Shown: positions 1 through 7,831, counted from the first letter of the stretch. The stretch: 13,977 bases of DNA from Hydrogenothermus sp. (GCA_003978675.1 QNYP01000088.1:1-13977); one strand, 5' to 3'. The notes: generated from the sequence alone by a model not told the origin. A program made the numbers and translations.

Positions 1-121
1 GGATATTCTAATGTAGGGGATTTTTTTATAATAGTGAAATAATATTTAAAGCATATATTCTTTTTTTAGAGAAAAATTTCTATCAAAATTTTCAAAATAC
101 CTATAACAAATGTAAAATTTT

Positions 122-1285
122 TTATTTTTCTTTTTTGCAATCTTCTATAGGTTTTGGTAGTCCTGTTTCCTCAGATAAACATGGTGCTTGGAAAAGATAT
201 CCAGACCACATACCCTTAAGAGTTTTTACAAAAACCAATACCCAGAAAATCATTAACTGAATACAAAAAAGAATCCCCAAAATTCTAAAAGCTTCGAATC
301 CTGTTATGTGCCAAAGTTGTAATGTTGCAGCGGTAAATACACCTACAGGAAAAGTAAATCCCCACCATCCCATATTGAAAGGCAAACCTTCTTTAAAGAA
401 TTTAATTGTAATAAGCCAAGCCATAACATACCACCACAGACCATATCCCCATAATAATAGTCCTGTAATGAACCCAAATGAAAATAAAAAATCTGCAACA
501 TGAACAAAACTTGTCTCTGTAAAAGCAACTTTAGATGCATTACCAAGTAATAGTAGATCTAAAGAACCTGTTCCCAGAGGACCTAATGTAAGCCAACTTG
601 TTACAGCCATAGCTCTAGGTGGAAGCTTATGTAGAACTAATCTTAAGAATAAGATAACAAGAATAGATAAAGCTAATGGAACAGAAAATGCCCATAAAAC
701 ATAACTAATAATAACTATTGCTTGAGCAGTAATACCTGAAAAATGTGGAGCCAACATACCTCCAGCAGAAGCCGCAACTTCTGAAGCGACAATTGGTAAA
801 AGCCAAACTGCTGTCATATTTTCAAGTTTATCATGCTTTTGTACTGTAAACATAAAATAAGGAACTAACCATCCAACACTTACTGCAAAAAAAATATCTA
901 TACACCATAAAATAAGAGCAATATGGAAAGCTTCATTTCCCACTAAAGAAGGTCCAAATATTATAATTCCATTAATAATTGGAACTAGAGCCATTGGAAT
1001 AGCTCCTAGAAACATAGACTGAACAGGATGTTTAAGTAATAGTTTCATAATTCCTGGAAATAGAATAGCTCTTGCTATAAATAAAAAGGAAAAAAGCAAA
1101 AAGAAAAATATATCTGTAAACCACAAAACTTTGACTATAAGTGTTTGAGCAGGAATTAGTCTAACATTTAAGTTGTGTAAAGTTAAGAATGCTATACCAG
1201 TTCCCATATTCAATGTAAACCAATTAGGGGTGAAGTGGCGAATGACTTCCCTTATTTCTCTATTCCTTAATGGTTTTATACTCAT
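122..1285 (-). CDS. TDT-family (TehA/Mae1/Ssu1-like) membrane transporter
   Basis: A 387-aa, strongly hydrophobic protein with about ten membrane segments. Near the N-terminus (about residues 18-30) is the segment HFTPNWFTLNMGTG, which matches the 'PxWFxxxMGTG' signature of the tellurite-resistance/dicarboxylate transporter (TDT) family (TehA, yeast Mae1 and Ssu1, plant SLAC1). Family members are inner-membrane channels or carriers for anions such as C4-dicarboxylates, sulfite or chloride. In a probable sulfur-oxidising thermophile, sulfite or dicarboxylate export is plausible, but the substrate cannot be read from the sequence. Length is normal and the frame is intact. The ATG is preceded by AGGA about 8 nt upstream. 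The gene lies 10 nt after the DUF202 gene and is almost certainly co-transcribed with it. The 121 bases beyond its stop are AT-rich with no gene and no convincing terminator. Confidence 0.85.
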   Translation of the reverse strand: MSIKPLRNREIREVIRHFTPNWFTLNMGTGIAFLTLHNLNVRLIPAQTLIVKVLWFTDIFFFLLFSFLFIARAILFPGIMKLLLKHPVQSMFLGAIPMALVPIINGIIIFGPSLVGNEAFHIALILWCIDIFFAVSVGWLVPYFMFTVQKHDKLENMTAVWLLPIVASEVAASAGGMLAPHFSGITAQAIVIISYVLWAFSVPLALSILVILFLRLVLHKLPPRAMAVTSWLTLGPLGTGSLDLLLLGNASKVAFTETSFVHVADFLFSFGFITGLLLWGYGLWWYVMAWLITIKFFKEGLPFNMGWWGFTFPVGVFTAATLQLWHITGFEAFRILGILFCIQLMIFWVLVFVKTLKGMWSGYLFQAPCLSEETGLPKPIEDCKKEK

Positions 1286-1295
1286 TGCATCATTC

Positions 1296-1670
1296 CTATA
1301 AAAAGAGCATTCCTAAAAACATTACTATACCAAATATTGAAACAAGGAAACTTATTACATAAAATAGATACTCATCATCTTTTACTTTACCTTCTTTTAA
1401 TAAGTATAATTGCTTTTTATAGTAGAGAATTGTGTAGAAACCTAATCCTATTCCTACAAATGTTATAAATAATCCTAGATAATGATATAATTCCTCACTT
1501 TTGTTAATTGTTTGAGGCACTGTATTTGATATATGTAAGGAAATTTCTTTTAGGAATAAGTCGAATTTTTCTACAACAAACCCCAATACTATCAGAGATA
1601 TAGAAGTCCTTATAAGTGCTAAAATAGATCGATTAAGAGCCCAAAGATTTTTAGGATCTATTTTTTCCAT
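1296..1670 (-). CDS. DUF202 (YidH-like) small membrane protein
   Basis: A 124-aa protein with three predicted membrane helices, at about residues 18-42, 62-82 and 102-122. The N-terminal segment NRSILALIRTSISLIVLGF (residues 13-31) matches the DUF202/YidH family pattern of a conserved N-R-x-x-L-A-x-x-R-T followed by a hydrophobic helix. No biochemical function is established for most of this family; proteins of this type are integral inner-membrane proteins. An AAAAGGAAA ribosome site precedes the ATG. The gene begins about 70 nt after the calpL stop, with a candidate extended -10 promoter in between. It is therefore probably the first gene of a separate two-gene unit with the TDT transporter, although read-through from calpL is possible. 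Confidence 0.8.
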   Translation of the reverse strand: MEKIDPKNLWALNRSILALIRTSISLIVLGFVVEKFDLFLKEISLHISNTVPQTINKSEELYHYLGLFITFVGIGLGFYTILYYKKQLYLLKEGKVKDDEYLFYVISFLVSIFGIVMFLGMLFL

Positions 1671-1724
1671 TTTTGTTTCCTTTTAATGCTAATTTTAGAA
1701 GTAATAAATTTCTTAATAGGAGAA

Positions 1725-1730
1725 ATTATA
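1725..1730 (-). promoter_or_regulatory. candidate extended -10 promoter for DUF202-TDT pair
   Basis: On the minus strand the sequence TGATATAAT is a perfect extended -10 (TGn plus TATAAT). It lies just after the calpL stop codon and about 55 nt before the DUF202 start. No good -35 hexamer is visible at 16-18 nt spacing, which is tolerable for an extended -10 promoter. In such AT-rich DNA chance matches are common, so confidence is moderate. Confidence 0.4.
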
Positions 1731-1743
1731 TCATTATAAAATT

Positions 1744-3261
1744 CTAAAACATGCTATATAAAGCTTTATCTTCTATATTAAAAGTAGCAAAATATGGAGT
1801 TTCATCATTCTTATTTATGTTATAAACTGTTCCATTTATAAAATGACCTATTGCCATGCCAGAAGCAAAAGATATAGCAACAGGCGAGCTTAAAAATATA
1901 TGTATCCTTTCATATTTTTTATTTTTCATGTCATTTATAACTGTAAAAATTTCTCTTGTAATTTCTAACCATAGATTTTCATATTCCCTTTTCTTCGGTA
2001 AAGGCAAGTTTCCTTTAAATTTTTTAGCTTCTATTCCTATAACTTCCCAATTTTTGTTTTCCGAAAATCTTAAAACATCTCCATAAGGGTTGTGCCCTGC
2101 TATCCATATTGCAATGGCTAACTCTTTTGCGTTTTTGTTTCCTTTTAATTGTTTAATTTCTAAATTTTCCAGCTTTTCTTTTATATGTTTAATCTGTCTG
2201 ATTTGTTCTTCATTAGATAAGTCTATTACTTTGTGATAATTATCTGCTTGATAATGGTAAACAATAACAGGTTTTTTTGTTCCAAGTTTTATACCAAAAC
2301 CAAAAGCTAAAGAGGATATAGAGCCTGAAAAATGCAAAATTCTTTTTTTTCTTTTTATACTTGAGTAGATTTTTTTTAGTTTTTCTTCAAAAGTTTTAAT
2401 AGTGTTAATCCATTGATTATTATCTTTTTCAGGTTTAGGTAAATATTCACTGGTTAAAATTAGGTCTTTTTTTGATATTCCAAAAAATTTTTCTAATTTT
2501 TCTAATGAATAAAAGTTTATCTTTTCTTTTATTTTGTTTTCTAGTTTTTCTAATGAAATGTAAGCTTCTTCTTCTGTTTTATTTGAAAGTTGCACAAAAG
2601 GTATATCTATAGCTTCTTCTCCTAAATAATAAATAAGCTCATCTATATGATAGATATCTTCGTATGTTATAAGGTTTAGATTGTTTTTATCTGCAATTTT
2701 CTTTTTATTTTTTATGTATCCAACAGGATATATTTCTCCTTCTTCGTTTACTTCCCCTGTAAAAGCAAAATCTTCCAAAATATATTCAGGAAGTATAAGT
2801 CCTGCAACAACTGCAAGTAGATATGATTTACCTTTAAACTGTTTGTCAAAAATGACAAAAAAATTTCTGTTTATATTTCTTTGTTTTAGAAACCTTTTTA
2901 TAATTTTTAGTTCTTCTTTATTGAAAAATGTATTTTGGGGAATTTCTTTATTAAATATAAATATATATGCAGATGCTATATCAGCTTCTTTATTATTCAC
3001 TACCGGAAATTTAACCTTAATAGGTTTTTCAGTAAATATCTTATGTAGAACGAAAACAGGTATTTTTGTTATTTGAGAAAATTTTTTTAAATCTAAATGT
3101 TGAGGATTTTTATTAAAATAACTGTATATCGCAAATAAAAGCTCATCATCTTTTTCGTTTAAAAGTTCATACAGTTCTTGTGTTTCTTCTGGTTTTATTT
3201 CTTCTTCATTTATCAGCCTTATTGCTAAGTTTTTGTCAGTTTGATAAAGCTGTTTAATCAC
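1744..3261 (-). CDS. calpL: CalpL-like CRISPR-associated Lon-SAVED protease
   Basis: This is the cyclic-oligoadenylate-activated protease of a type III CRISPR system. From the chosen start it has about 505 residues. The N-terminal helical part (about 1-85) precedes a compact Lon-type protease domain (about 86-225), with the nucleophile serine near residue 146 in FKGKSYLLA and the partner lysine near 186 in VGYIKNK; the Lon-like FTGEV motif lies between them. The C-terminal SAVED domain (about 290-505) contains the strand-loop motifs RILHFSGSISSLAFG (307-321) and IHIFLSSPVAISFASG (453-468). In the published Sulfurihydrogenibium system, cA4 binding to SAVED makes CalpL oligomerise and cleave CalpT. 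I chose GTG at 3261 because GAGG lies 6 nt upstream; a TTG at 3273 would add four residues but lacks a ribosome site. It overlaps the end of calpT, implying coupled translation. Confidence 0.9.
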   Translation of the reverse strand: MIKQLYQTDKNLAIRLINEEEIKPEETQELYELLNEKDDELLFAIYSYFNKNPQHLDLKKFSQITKIPVFVLHKIFTEKPIKVKFPVVNNKEADIASAYIFIFNKEIPQNTFFNKEELKIIKRFLKQRNINRNFFVIFDKQFKGKSYLLAVVAGLILPEYILEDFAFTGEVNEEGEIYPVGYIKNKKKIADKNNLNLITYEDIYHIDELIYYLGEEAIDIPFVQLSNKTEEEAYISLEKLENKIKEKINFYSLEKLEKFFGISKKDLILTSEYLPKPEKDNNQWINTIKTFEEKLKKIYSSIKRKKRILHFSGSISSLAFGFGIKLGTKKPVIVYHYQADNYHKVIDLSNEEQIRQIKHIKEKLENLEIKQLKGNKNAKELAIAIWIAGHNPYGDVLRFSENKNWEVIGIEAKKFKGNLPLPKKREYENLWLEITREIFTVINDMKNKKYERIHIFLSSPVAISFASGMAIGHFINGTVYNINKNDETPYFATFNIEDKALYSMF

Positions 3262-4135
3262 TTTTAACCTCAATATTTATATTTTTAGCAAGTTCTTCAA
3301 TATCAATATCTTCTATATTGTTTTGAGTTTTTATAAATATTTCCTCTGGTATTTCTTCAATTTCATAAATCTGGTCAAAAACTTTTAAAATTCCTTCTTT
3401 ACCTTGTATTTCAGAAGGAAAAATCAGTTTAAATACATTACTTTCTTTATCTGCAAAAAGTATAAAGTTATCTCCTCTTGATGTTAACTTTTCTTTACCT
3501 GCAACTAATTTTAATTTTATCTGCTCTTCTCTTTCTGGAGGAATTTGTATAACATTTTCTTCTAAAAGCTCTTCAAAAATTCTAAATTTATATTCTCTAA
3601 CTATTTCACTTTCTTTCTGATGAAACTTTATCTGATATGTATGCTCTGATACCGCAAAAATGCCCCTTTTATCTTCAGGTAATTCTTTTATTTTTCCTCT
3701 TTTAAAGTCTTTAATAATTTCAAAATCTTTTTCTTCTAATTTCCCATAATATATTGAGTTTTTAATTTCTTCTTCCTTTAAAAAAAACTCATTCCAAGTT
3801 TCTACAATAAACCATTCATCATTTACTTTTATTATTAAATCATTATGGTTTGCCAGTTCTACCCATTTTGACATTTTTAAAACTTTATATAAATCTTTAT
3901 CAAATTCTTCAAAAACTACAAAATAAACTGGAATATGCTCAGAAAATCTTAAATATACATTTCCAATTTCTATTTTAGAAGTTTCTTCTTTAGTATATTT
4001 TAGGTTTAAAGACTGTTTAAACATCTCTAATATTCTTTCCTTGTTTGGAATAAATAAATCTTCTTTGATTTCTTCTGTAGGAGGATTTTCTATCTCATCT
4101 ATATAAGCTTTATATATTTTTTCAATTTCTCTCAT
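3254..4135 (-). CDS. calpT: CalpT-like substrate and anti-sigma partner of CalpL
   Basis: A 293-aa soluble, acidic protein. Residues about 54-115 (starting KIEIGNVYLRF) resemble the small beta-barrel of MazF/PemK-fold proteins. Residues about 155-290 form a second, charged region. In the published CalpL/T/S system, CalpT binds CalpL constitutively. It is cut by the activated protease into fragments of roughly 23 and 10 kDa, and its C-terminal part holds the sigma-like CalpS until cleavage. I infer the same role here from gene order (calpS-calpT-calpL), length and the MazF-like segment; the cleavage site cannot be read directly. The ATG follows AGGTGGAG closely. The gene overlaps calpS by 14 nt and the calpL start region by 8-20 nt, so the three proteins are probably made in fixed ratio. 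Confidence 0.82.
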   Translation of the reverse strand: MREIEKIYKAYIDEIENPPTEEIKEDLFIPNKERILEMFKQSLNLKYTKEETSKIEIGNVYLRFSEHIPVYFVVFEEFDKDLYKVLKMSKWVELANHNDLIIKVNDEWFIVETWNEFFLKEEEIKNSIYYGKLEEKDFEIIKDFKRGKIKELPEDKRGIFAVSEHTYQIKFHQKESEIVREYKFRIFEELLEENVIQIPPEREEQIKLKLVAGKEKLTSRGDNFILFADKESNVFKLIFPSEIQGKEGILKVFDQIYEIEEIPEEIFIKTQNNIEDIDIEELAKNINIEVKSD

Positions 4136-4760
4136 TCTCCACCTTTTTACAAGTTTTAGGAAGTAAATTTTCTAAATAAAACATAACAGAACCTTCGGCA
4201 AAGTTATAATTTTTTACAATTTTTGCAAGTTTTTCTTTAAACCTTTGAACTCTTTTGTATAAAGCATCTTTAGATATGTCTTTAAAAAATTTTTCTTCAT
4301 ATTTCCTCTTTTCTTCTTTATTTGAGATTATGTAGCATAGTACTAAAAATTCTTCTTCTGATAATTTTCCTTCAAAGACTTCTTTTACTTTAGATGCTTC
4401 TATGCTTTCCATAATTTTTTCAGGGTTATTATTATAAGTTTTTGCAAAATCTCCTTCATTTATATTAACTTTGTCCAAAGGATTTTTGGACATATTTAAT
4501 AATTTATCTTTAAAAAGATTTTTTATCATTTCCCTGATGTATGATGATAGACCTTTTTCCTCATCTTTGAATTTTTCAATTATAAATTCTCTTTTTGAAA
4601 ATATTTTTTCCATAAGCTCCATAAATAAATCTTCGCTTATATTTTTTAAACCAGAAAACGAGTTTGAATTTAGTTCTTTATAAAAAATATTTGTAATTAT
4701 TTCTAGTCCTTTTTCTGATTTTCCTTGTAGGAATAGTAGAATTTCTTTATGTGTGCTCAT
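4122..4760 (-). CDS. calpS: CalpS-like ECF-type sigma factor
   Basis: A 212-aa, helix-rich, basic protein. Residues about 40-90 look like a sigma region 2 (helical, with YIREMIKNLFKDKL). Residues about 120-182 look like a region 4 helix-turn-helix (LSEEEFLVLCYII, then ISKDALYKRVQRFKEKL). The layout is that of extracytoplasmic-function sigma factors, though the sequence is divergent. In the published Calp system CalpS is held by CalpT and released when CalpL cleaves it, and it is thought to redirect RNA polymerase. The start at 4760 (MSTHKE) is preferred because GGGGAG lies 4 nt upstream; an ATG at 4778 would add six residues inside the preceding gene. It overlaps the PemK-like gene by 14 nt and calpT by 14 nt. 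Its target promoters are unknown; the calp promoter itself is one candidate. Confidence 0.8.
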   Translation of the reverse strand: MSTHKEILLFLQGKSEKGLEIITNIFYKELNSNSFSGLKNISEDLFMELMEKIFSKREFIIEKFKDEEKGLSSYIREMIKNLFKDKLLNMSKNPLDKVNINEGDFAKTYNNNPEKIMESIEASKVKEVFEGKLSEEEFLVLCYIISNKEEKRKYEEKFFKDISKDALYKRVQRFKEKLAKIVKNYNFAEGSVMFYLENLLPKTCKKVENERN

Positions 4761-5238
4761 AAATCTCCCCAAGTTCATATATTTTCTTTTCTATATCTTT
4801 TAATACATCTCTGCAGTTTCCACATATTTCAAGTAAATTTTCTTTTTTTAGTTCTTTTAAAGTGTGTATATCTACCGTGTAGAAAACTCTATATCGTTTT
4901 TTTTTGGAGGTTTTCTTAGCAAATATCCAGCTAAACTTTCTTTTAATATCAATTCCGAAACATTCATCTTTATTTTTAAAAAACTTACATCCTTTTAAAG
5001 AGATTTTAGGTCTGTTTTTCCTTGTTAAAGGATAAGTAGTGGTGGCAAAAAATTTTACACTTTCATTATCTACTTCAAAAATGATAATAGGACGAAATTT
5101 GAGTTTTGATGTATTTTTAGACTCGGATGCAAGGAGGAAATTAGTTTTTTCAAAAAACGCTAATATGTTTAAAACACAAAAATCCCCTTCTTTTATTTCC
5201 TTTTTAAAAATCTCAGGAAAAAGCTCTCTCAAAAGCAT
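4747..5238 (-). CDS. PemK/MazF-fold-like protein, first gene of the calp operon
   Basis: A 163-aa basic protein. Residues about 16-27 (IKEGDFCVLNIL) and 46-69 (KLKFRPIIIFEVD, then FFATTTYP) match the MazF/PemK layout: a G-D strand near the N-terminus, an R-P followed by a hydrophobic strand (R49-P50), then a strand ending in threonines. MazF-family proteins are usually single-strand-specific mRNA endoribonucleases. The match here is weak, so it may be an inactive or binding version. Four of its five cysteines form two pairs further on (C84/C93 and C139/C142, the latter in ICGNC), which might bind metal. It opens the calp operon, overlaps calpS by 14 nt and is therefore likely part of the same response. 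There is almost no leader: the candidate -10 ends 6 nt before the ATG, suggesting a leaderless message. No dedicated small antitoxin gene sits beside it. Confidence 0.65.
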   Translation of the reverse strand: MLLRELFPEIFKKEIKEGDFCVLNILAFFEKTNFLLASESKNTSKLKFRPIIIFEVDNESVKFFATTTYPLTRKNRPKISLKGCKFFKNKDECFGIDIKRKFSWIFAKKTSKKKRYRVFYTVDIHTLKELKKENLLEICGNCRDVLKDIEKKIYELGEIYEHT

Positions 5239-5244
5239 AAATAG

Positions 5245-5250
5245 ATTTTA
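5245..5250 (-). promoter_or_regulatory. candidate calp operon promoter (leaderless)
   Basis: The minus strand reads TATGCTAAAAT followed by CTATTT and then the ATG at 5238. The extended -10 (TGC plus TAAAAT) would place the transcription start at or within 1-2 nt of the start codon, giving a leaderless mRNA; there is also no Shine-Dalgarno sequence before this ATG, unlike most neighbours. No standard -35 is seen: the hexamer 17 nt upstream is AGATCA. This suggests a promoter that needs an activator or an alternative sigma factor. Confidence 0.45.
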
Positions 5251-5273
5251 GCATAAAATTTTTAAAGTGATCT

Positions 5274-5295
5274 TAATTATCCTGTAATAATCCTA
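5274..5295 (-). repeat. tandem 11-bp direct repeats upstream of the calp promoter
   Basis: The plus strand reads TAATTATCCTG directly followed by TAATAATCCTA, two 11-mers matching at 9 of 11 positions. They cover roughly -36 to -57 relative to the predicted start, immediately upstream of where the -35 box should be. One helical turn of spacing and this position fit an operator or activator site. AT-rich sequence makes chance repeats common, so this is a candidate only. Confidence 0.35.
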
Positions 5296-5367
5296 CTTGG
5301 CATTTTTCTACTATAGTTTTCAAAAGTTGTTTTCTATATCTAATAAAAATTTCATTTTTTTCCTTTT

Positions 5368-6576
5368 TTATTTTACTTCAACTGCATTTTTTTCAAAACC
5401 TGCATGGGCAAGAAAATTTCTTTCATCTATTTCTATGTGGTTTTTGCCATTTAAGATTAGATATAAAGATTGCCAGCAGAAATCATTTTTATTATATAAA
5501 TGTTTTTCTAAATCATTTAATTCCTTATCAATAATTACACTTAGTCTTTTATCAAATTTAAACAAATTTTCATTTAGGATTTTTAAGTCATTTAGTGTAA
5601 TTTCTTTTTGAATAGATTCTAAGTTTAATATTTGTAAAATCAAATTTGAACTTAAAAAAGCAAAGTTAAATACTTTAAAATTCTCCTTGAGAGAAACTTT
5701 TCTTTTTACTACTAACTTTTTAGTTTCATTGTTAATCTCTATATTTTCTTCAAATACTCTATATACTTTCTCTATATAAGCACTTAATTTGTATATATCT
5801 GGAAAGAATGTATAGATACCAAGAGGAAGCCCGTTGTGAATAGAACCAAGAAATGCAGATATAGTGTTATACGTTATAGATTTGTCCATAAAAGAAGTTA
5901 ATCTTCTATTTATTTTTTCTTTTTGTGATTTATCCAAGTTAGAAATATCTATCAATTCATTTTTTGAGGCTTTTCCTCTAAACGGTATAGGCATAATTGG
6001 GGTATCTTCAATAATATTGATTTCTGTTTTTTCTAGTAAATTAAAAGGCTGTGCTGGGTCTGTATTGTAAACACATAATTTTACATCAAATAGTGTGGAA
6101 ATATTACCTAACAACTCTACTAATGCTCTGTATGTTAATACAGGCATATAATTTACTCCGTGAGTAATATCTAAGTGAACTTCTATATTTCTCTCTTTAT
6201 TCTTTAAAAAGATTTGTATTAGTTTATAGATTAAAGAATAGTAATAATCCTGTGCATTTCCATAAAAGTGGGTCTCTTTTTTTGTGTTCTTATCCTGAAA
6301 ATGCCCAATTCCCGGAAGAATTATTGTTTTAAATTTTTCTACTCCAAACTCTTTTGCATATTTTTCAACTTTTTCTTTAGCATTTCTTTTTATTTCCTCA
6401 TAACATATACCTTCTTGTGCTAATGTATCTGAAGCCAATATAATTGTTTCTTCTGGAGAAATAGTATCTTGTAATATTTTTAGTGAAGAGCTTGATTTTA
6501 TTTCTTTATTATTAAATACATAATTAGTTTCTTTCCATCCAGCGGGATTTCCCCACGGAGCTATTAAAACTTTCAT
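5368..6576 (-). CDS. csx1: Csx1-family CARF-HEPN ribonuclease
   Basis: A 402-aa type III CRISPR ancillary nuclease. The N-terminal CARF domain begins MKVLIAPWGNP, typical of Csx1, and carries the signature D-x-T-H-G (DITHG, residues 136-140) in the ligand pocket. The C-terminal HEPN domain ends with the catalytic R-x4-H motif RNFLAH (R386, H391). Family knowledge: Csx1 proteins are usually dimers activated by cyclic tetra-adenylate and then cut single-stranded RNA unspecifically. Length and both motifs are intact, so the protein should be active. The ATG follows AAGGAGGC at good spacing. It lies 72 nt after csm5 on the same strand with no clear promoter between, so it is probably transcribed with the csm operon. 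CalpL downstream would respond to the same messenger. Confidence 0.93.
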   Translation of the reverse strand: MKVLIAPWGNPAGWKETNYVFNNKEIKSSSSLKILQDTISPEETIILASDTLAQEGICYEEIKRNAKEKVEKYAKEFGVEKFKTIILPGIGHFQDKNTKKETHFYGNAQDYYYSLIYKLIQIFLKNKERNIEVHLDITHGVNYMPVLTYRALVELLGNISTLFDVKLCVYNTDPAQPFNLLEKTEINIIEDTPIMPIPFRGKASKNELIDISNLDKSQKEKINRRLTSFMDKSITYNTISAFLGSIHNGLPLGIYTFFPDIYKLSAYIEKVYRVFEENIEINNETKKLVVKRKVSLKENFKVFNFAFLSSNLILQILNLESIQKEITLNDLKILNENLFKFDKRLSVIIDKELNDLEKHLYNKNDFCWQSLYLILNGKNHIEIDERNFLAHAGFEKNAVEVK

Positions 6577-6579
6577 ATC

Positions 6580-6606
6580 AAAGCCTCCTTTTTAGCGTTT
6601 GGCTTT
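6580..6606 (-). promoter_or_regulatory. possible small hairpin over the csx1 ribosome site
   Basis: In the mRNA, AAAGCC (6606-6601) can pair with GGCTTT (6585-6580), whose first bases belong to the AAGGAGGC ribosome site of csx1. The stem is only 6 bp with a 15-nt loop, so it would be very weak at high temperature. It could mildly limit csx1 translation. Low confidence. Confidence 0.15.
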
Positions 6607-6648
6607 TTAAAGGTATGAATTATGTTAAATGTTAACCAGCCTTGTTGT

Positions 6649-7830
6649 TTATTCCAGAACCAATACACCCCAGCCTAAAACTTCATTTTCTGCTGTTATT
6701 TTTCTAGATTTATTTGGTAAGTTTTTATAGCCTCTATTTACTAAGCAAGGGTATATTTTTGAGTAGCTGTCTGGTGCTAAATCTTTGATAAGCAAATTAA
6801 CAGTTGTGCTTAAAAATCCCTCGTGTTTTCCTATTCTTAAAATTATGTATTTTCTTGTTTTTGTTAAGTCTAATATTTTCTTTAGACTATCAATTATTTT
6901 TCTTTTACTGTCAAAATCTAATTCTTTGCTTTTTTCAAAATATGTAATTTCTTCTTCTAAAAGTCTTTCTGAAAACTCATTTGTAGCATTGATTATACTT
7001 TGCAAATTTAAATATTTTTCATAGTTTTTATTAAAAATTTTCTTAAAGCTTTCATCTTGGAAAATGTTTATTTTTATTTCAAACTGACTTCCTCTATTTA
7101 CAACTTCATATAGCTCTTCCATATTTTTATTTTTTGAAATACCAATAACTTTTATATCCTTTACAGATAAAACCTCCTCAGGGTTTTTTAAACTACTATC
7201 ACTAATCATTAGATTTTTCATAAAGTCTGTTTTTGCATCAAATTGTCCTTTATGGTTAGGTCTCATAAATACTTTGTTTTCTAACTTTTGGATTAGATTT
7301 TTTGTTTTTCCACTTATTTCTTTTTTTAAATTTTTATCACAGTTCCTATTTTTCACATAGTTGGCTATATTTTTATATTCATTTATAAATTTATTTTCTT
7401 CCTCTTTATCAGCTTTAAAAGTATCTTTTAAAATTTTATAAAATAAAGCTGTTCTTATTGCTCCTTTTATCTCACTGCCAGGTATGTAAACTTTTCCGTT
7501 TTCTTTTATAAATTCCCATATTTCCTTATACTCATCTTTATGCTTTTTTATTTTTCCGTAATAAGGAATAACATAATCTGGATTTACATTTATATTAAAA
7601 CTTTTTATAGCATCACCTAAACAGTAATTTAAAGGATTTTTTTCTATTATGGATTTAAAGTTTAAAAGTTTATTTTTATCGTTTCTTAAATAGTAAACTA
7701 CTTTATCAAAGTTATAAAATGCTATTTTTCTATTATCAATAGCATAATTCCAGTTATTTATCTGCTCTCCTGTTCCAATATGTATAGGTGATAAGGCTAC
7801 AAAGGTAGCTTTATATGTATTATATTTCAT
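6649..7830 (-). CDS. csm5: type III-A RAMP protein Csm5 (Cas7 group)
   Basis: A 393-aa subunit that caps the 3' side of the crRNA in the Csm complex. The N-terminus has the Csm5 pattern ALSPIHIGTGEQI (residues 12-24). The RAMP motif IPGSEIKGAIRTALF spans about 116-130. The C-terminal region is poor in obvious motifs, as usual for Csm5. The family helps crRNA maturation and complex assembly, and no catalytic role is expected. It starts 1 nt after the csm4 stop, with its GGAGG ribosome site inside the end of csm4, so translation is coupled. It is the last csm gene before csx1, the common order csm3-csm4-csm5. The length is usual for the family and no frame damage is seen. Confidence 0.92.
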   Translation of the reverse strand: MKYNTYKATFVALSPIHIGTGEQINNWNYAIDNRKIAFYNFDKVVYYLRNDKNKLLNFKSIIEKNPLNYCLGDAIKSFNINVNPDYVIPYYGKIKKHKDEYKEIWEFIKENGKVYIPGSEIKGAIRTALFYKILKDTFKADKEEENKFINEYKNIANYVKNRNCDKNLKKEISGKTKNLIQKLENKVFMRPNHKGQFDAKTDFMKNLMISDSSLKNPEEVLSVKDIKVIGISKNKNMEELYEVVNRGSQFEIKINIFQDESFKKIFNKNYEKYLNLQSIINATNEFSERLLEEEITYFEKSKELDFDSKRKIIDSLKKILDLTKTRKYIILRIGKHEGFLSTTVNLLIKDLAPDSYSKIYPCLVNRGYKNLPNKSRKITAENEVLGWGVLVLE

Positions 7831-7831
7831 T

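Noticed and set aside
1..121. GAAAATTT...AAATTTTTC hairpin after the transporter
   Set aside because: It has a bulge, no G/C pairs in the core and no U-run on the minus-strand transcript; too weak in such AT-rich DNA.
306..546. Open frames on both strands overlapping the TDT transporter
   Set aside because: They are in other frames of a gene with a clear family signature; no start signals.
2681..3076. Plus-strand open frame of 131 codons inside calpL
   Set aside because: It is antisense to the well-supported Lon domain, has no ribosome site, and its composition (Phe, Ser, Ile rich) is what the complement of Lys/Glu-rich coding DNA gives.
4761..4778. Earlier ATG start for calpS
   Set aside because: It has no ribosome site, whereas the ATG at 4760 has GGGGAG just upstream and reduces the overlap with the preceding gene.
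5296..5367. Possible terminator after csx1 (TATAG...CTATA and GAAAAC repeats)
   Set aside because: The stem is short and AT-only, with no following U-run; not convincing as an intrinsic terminator.
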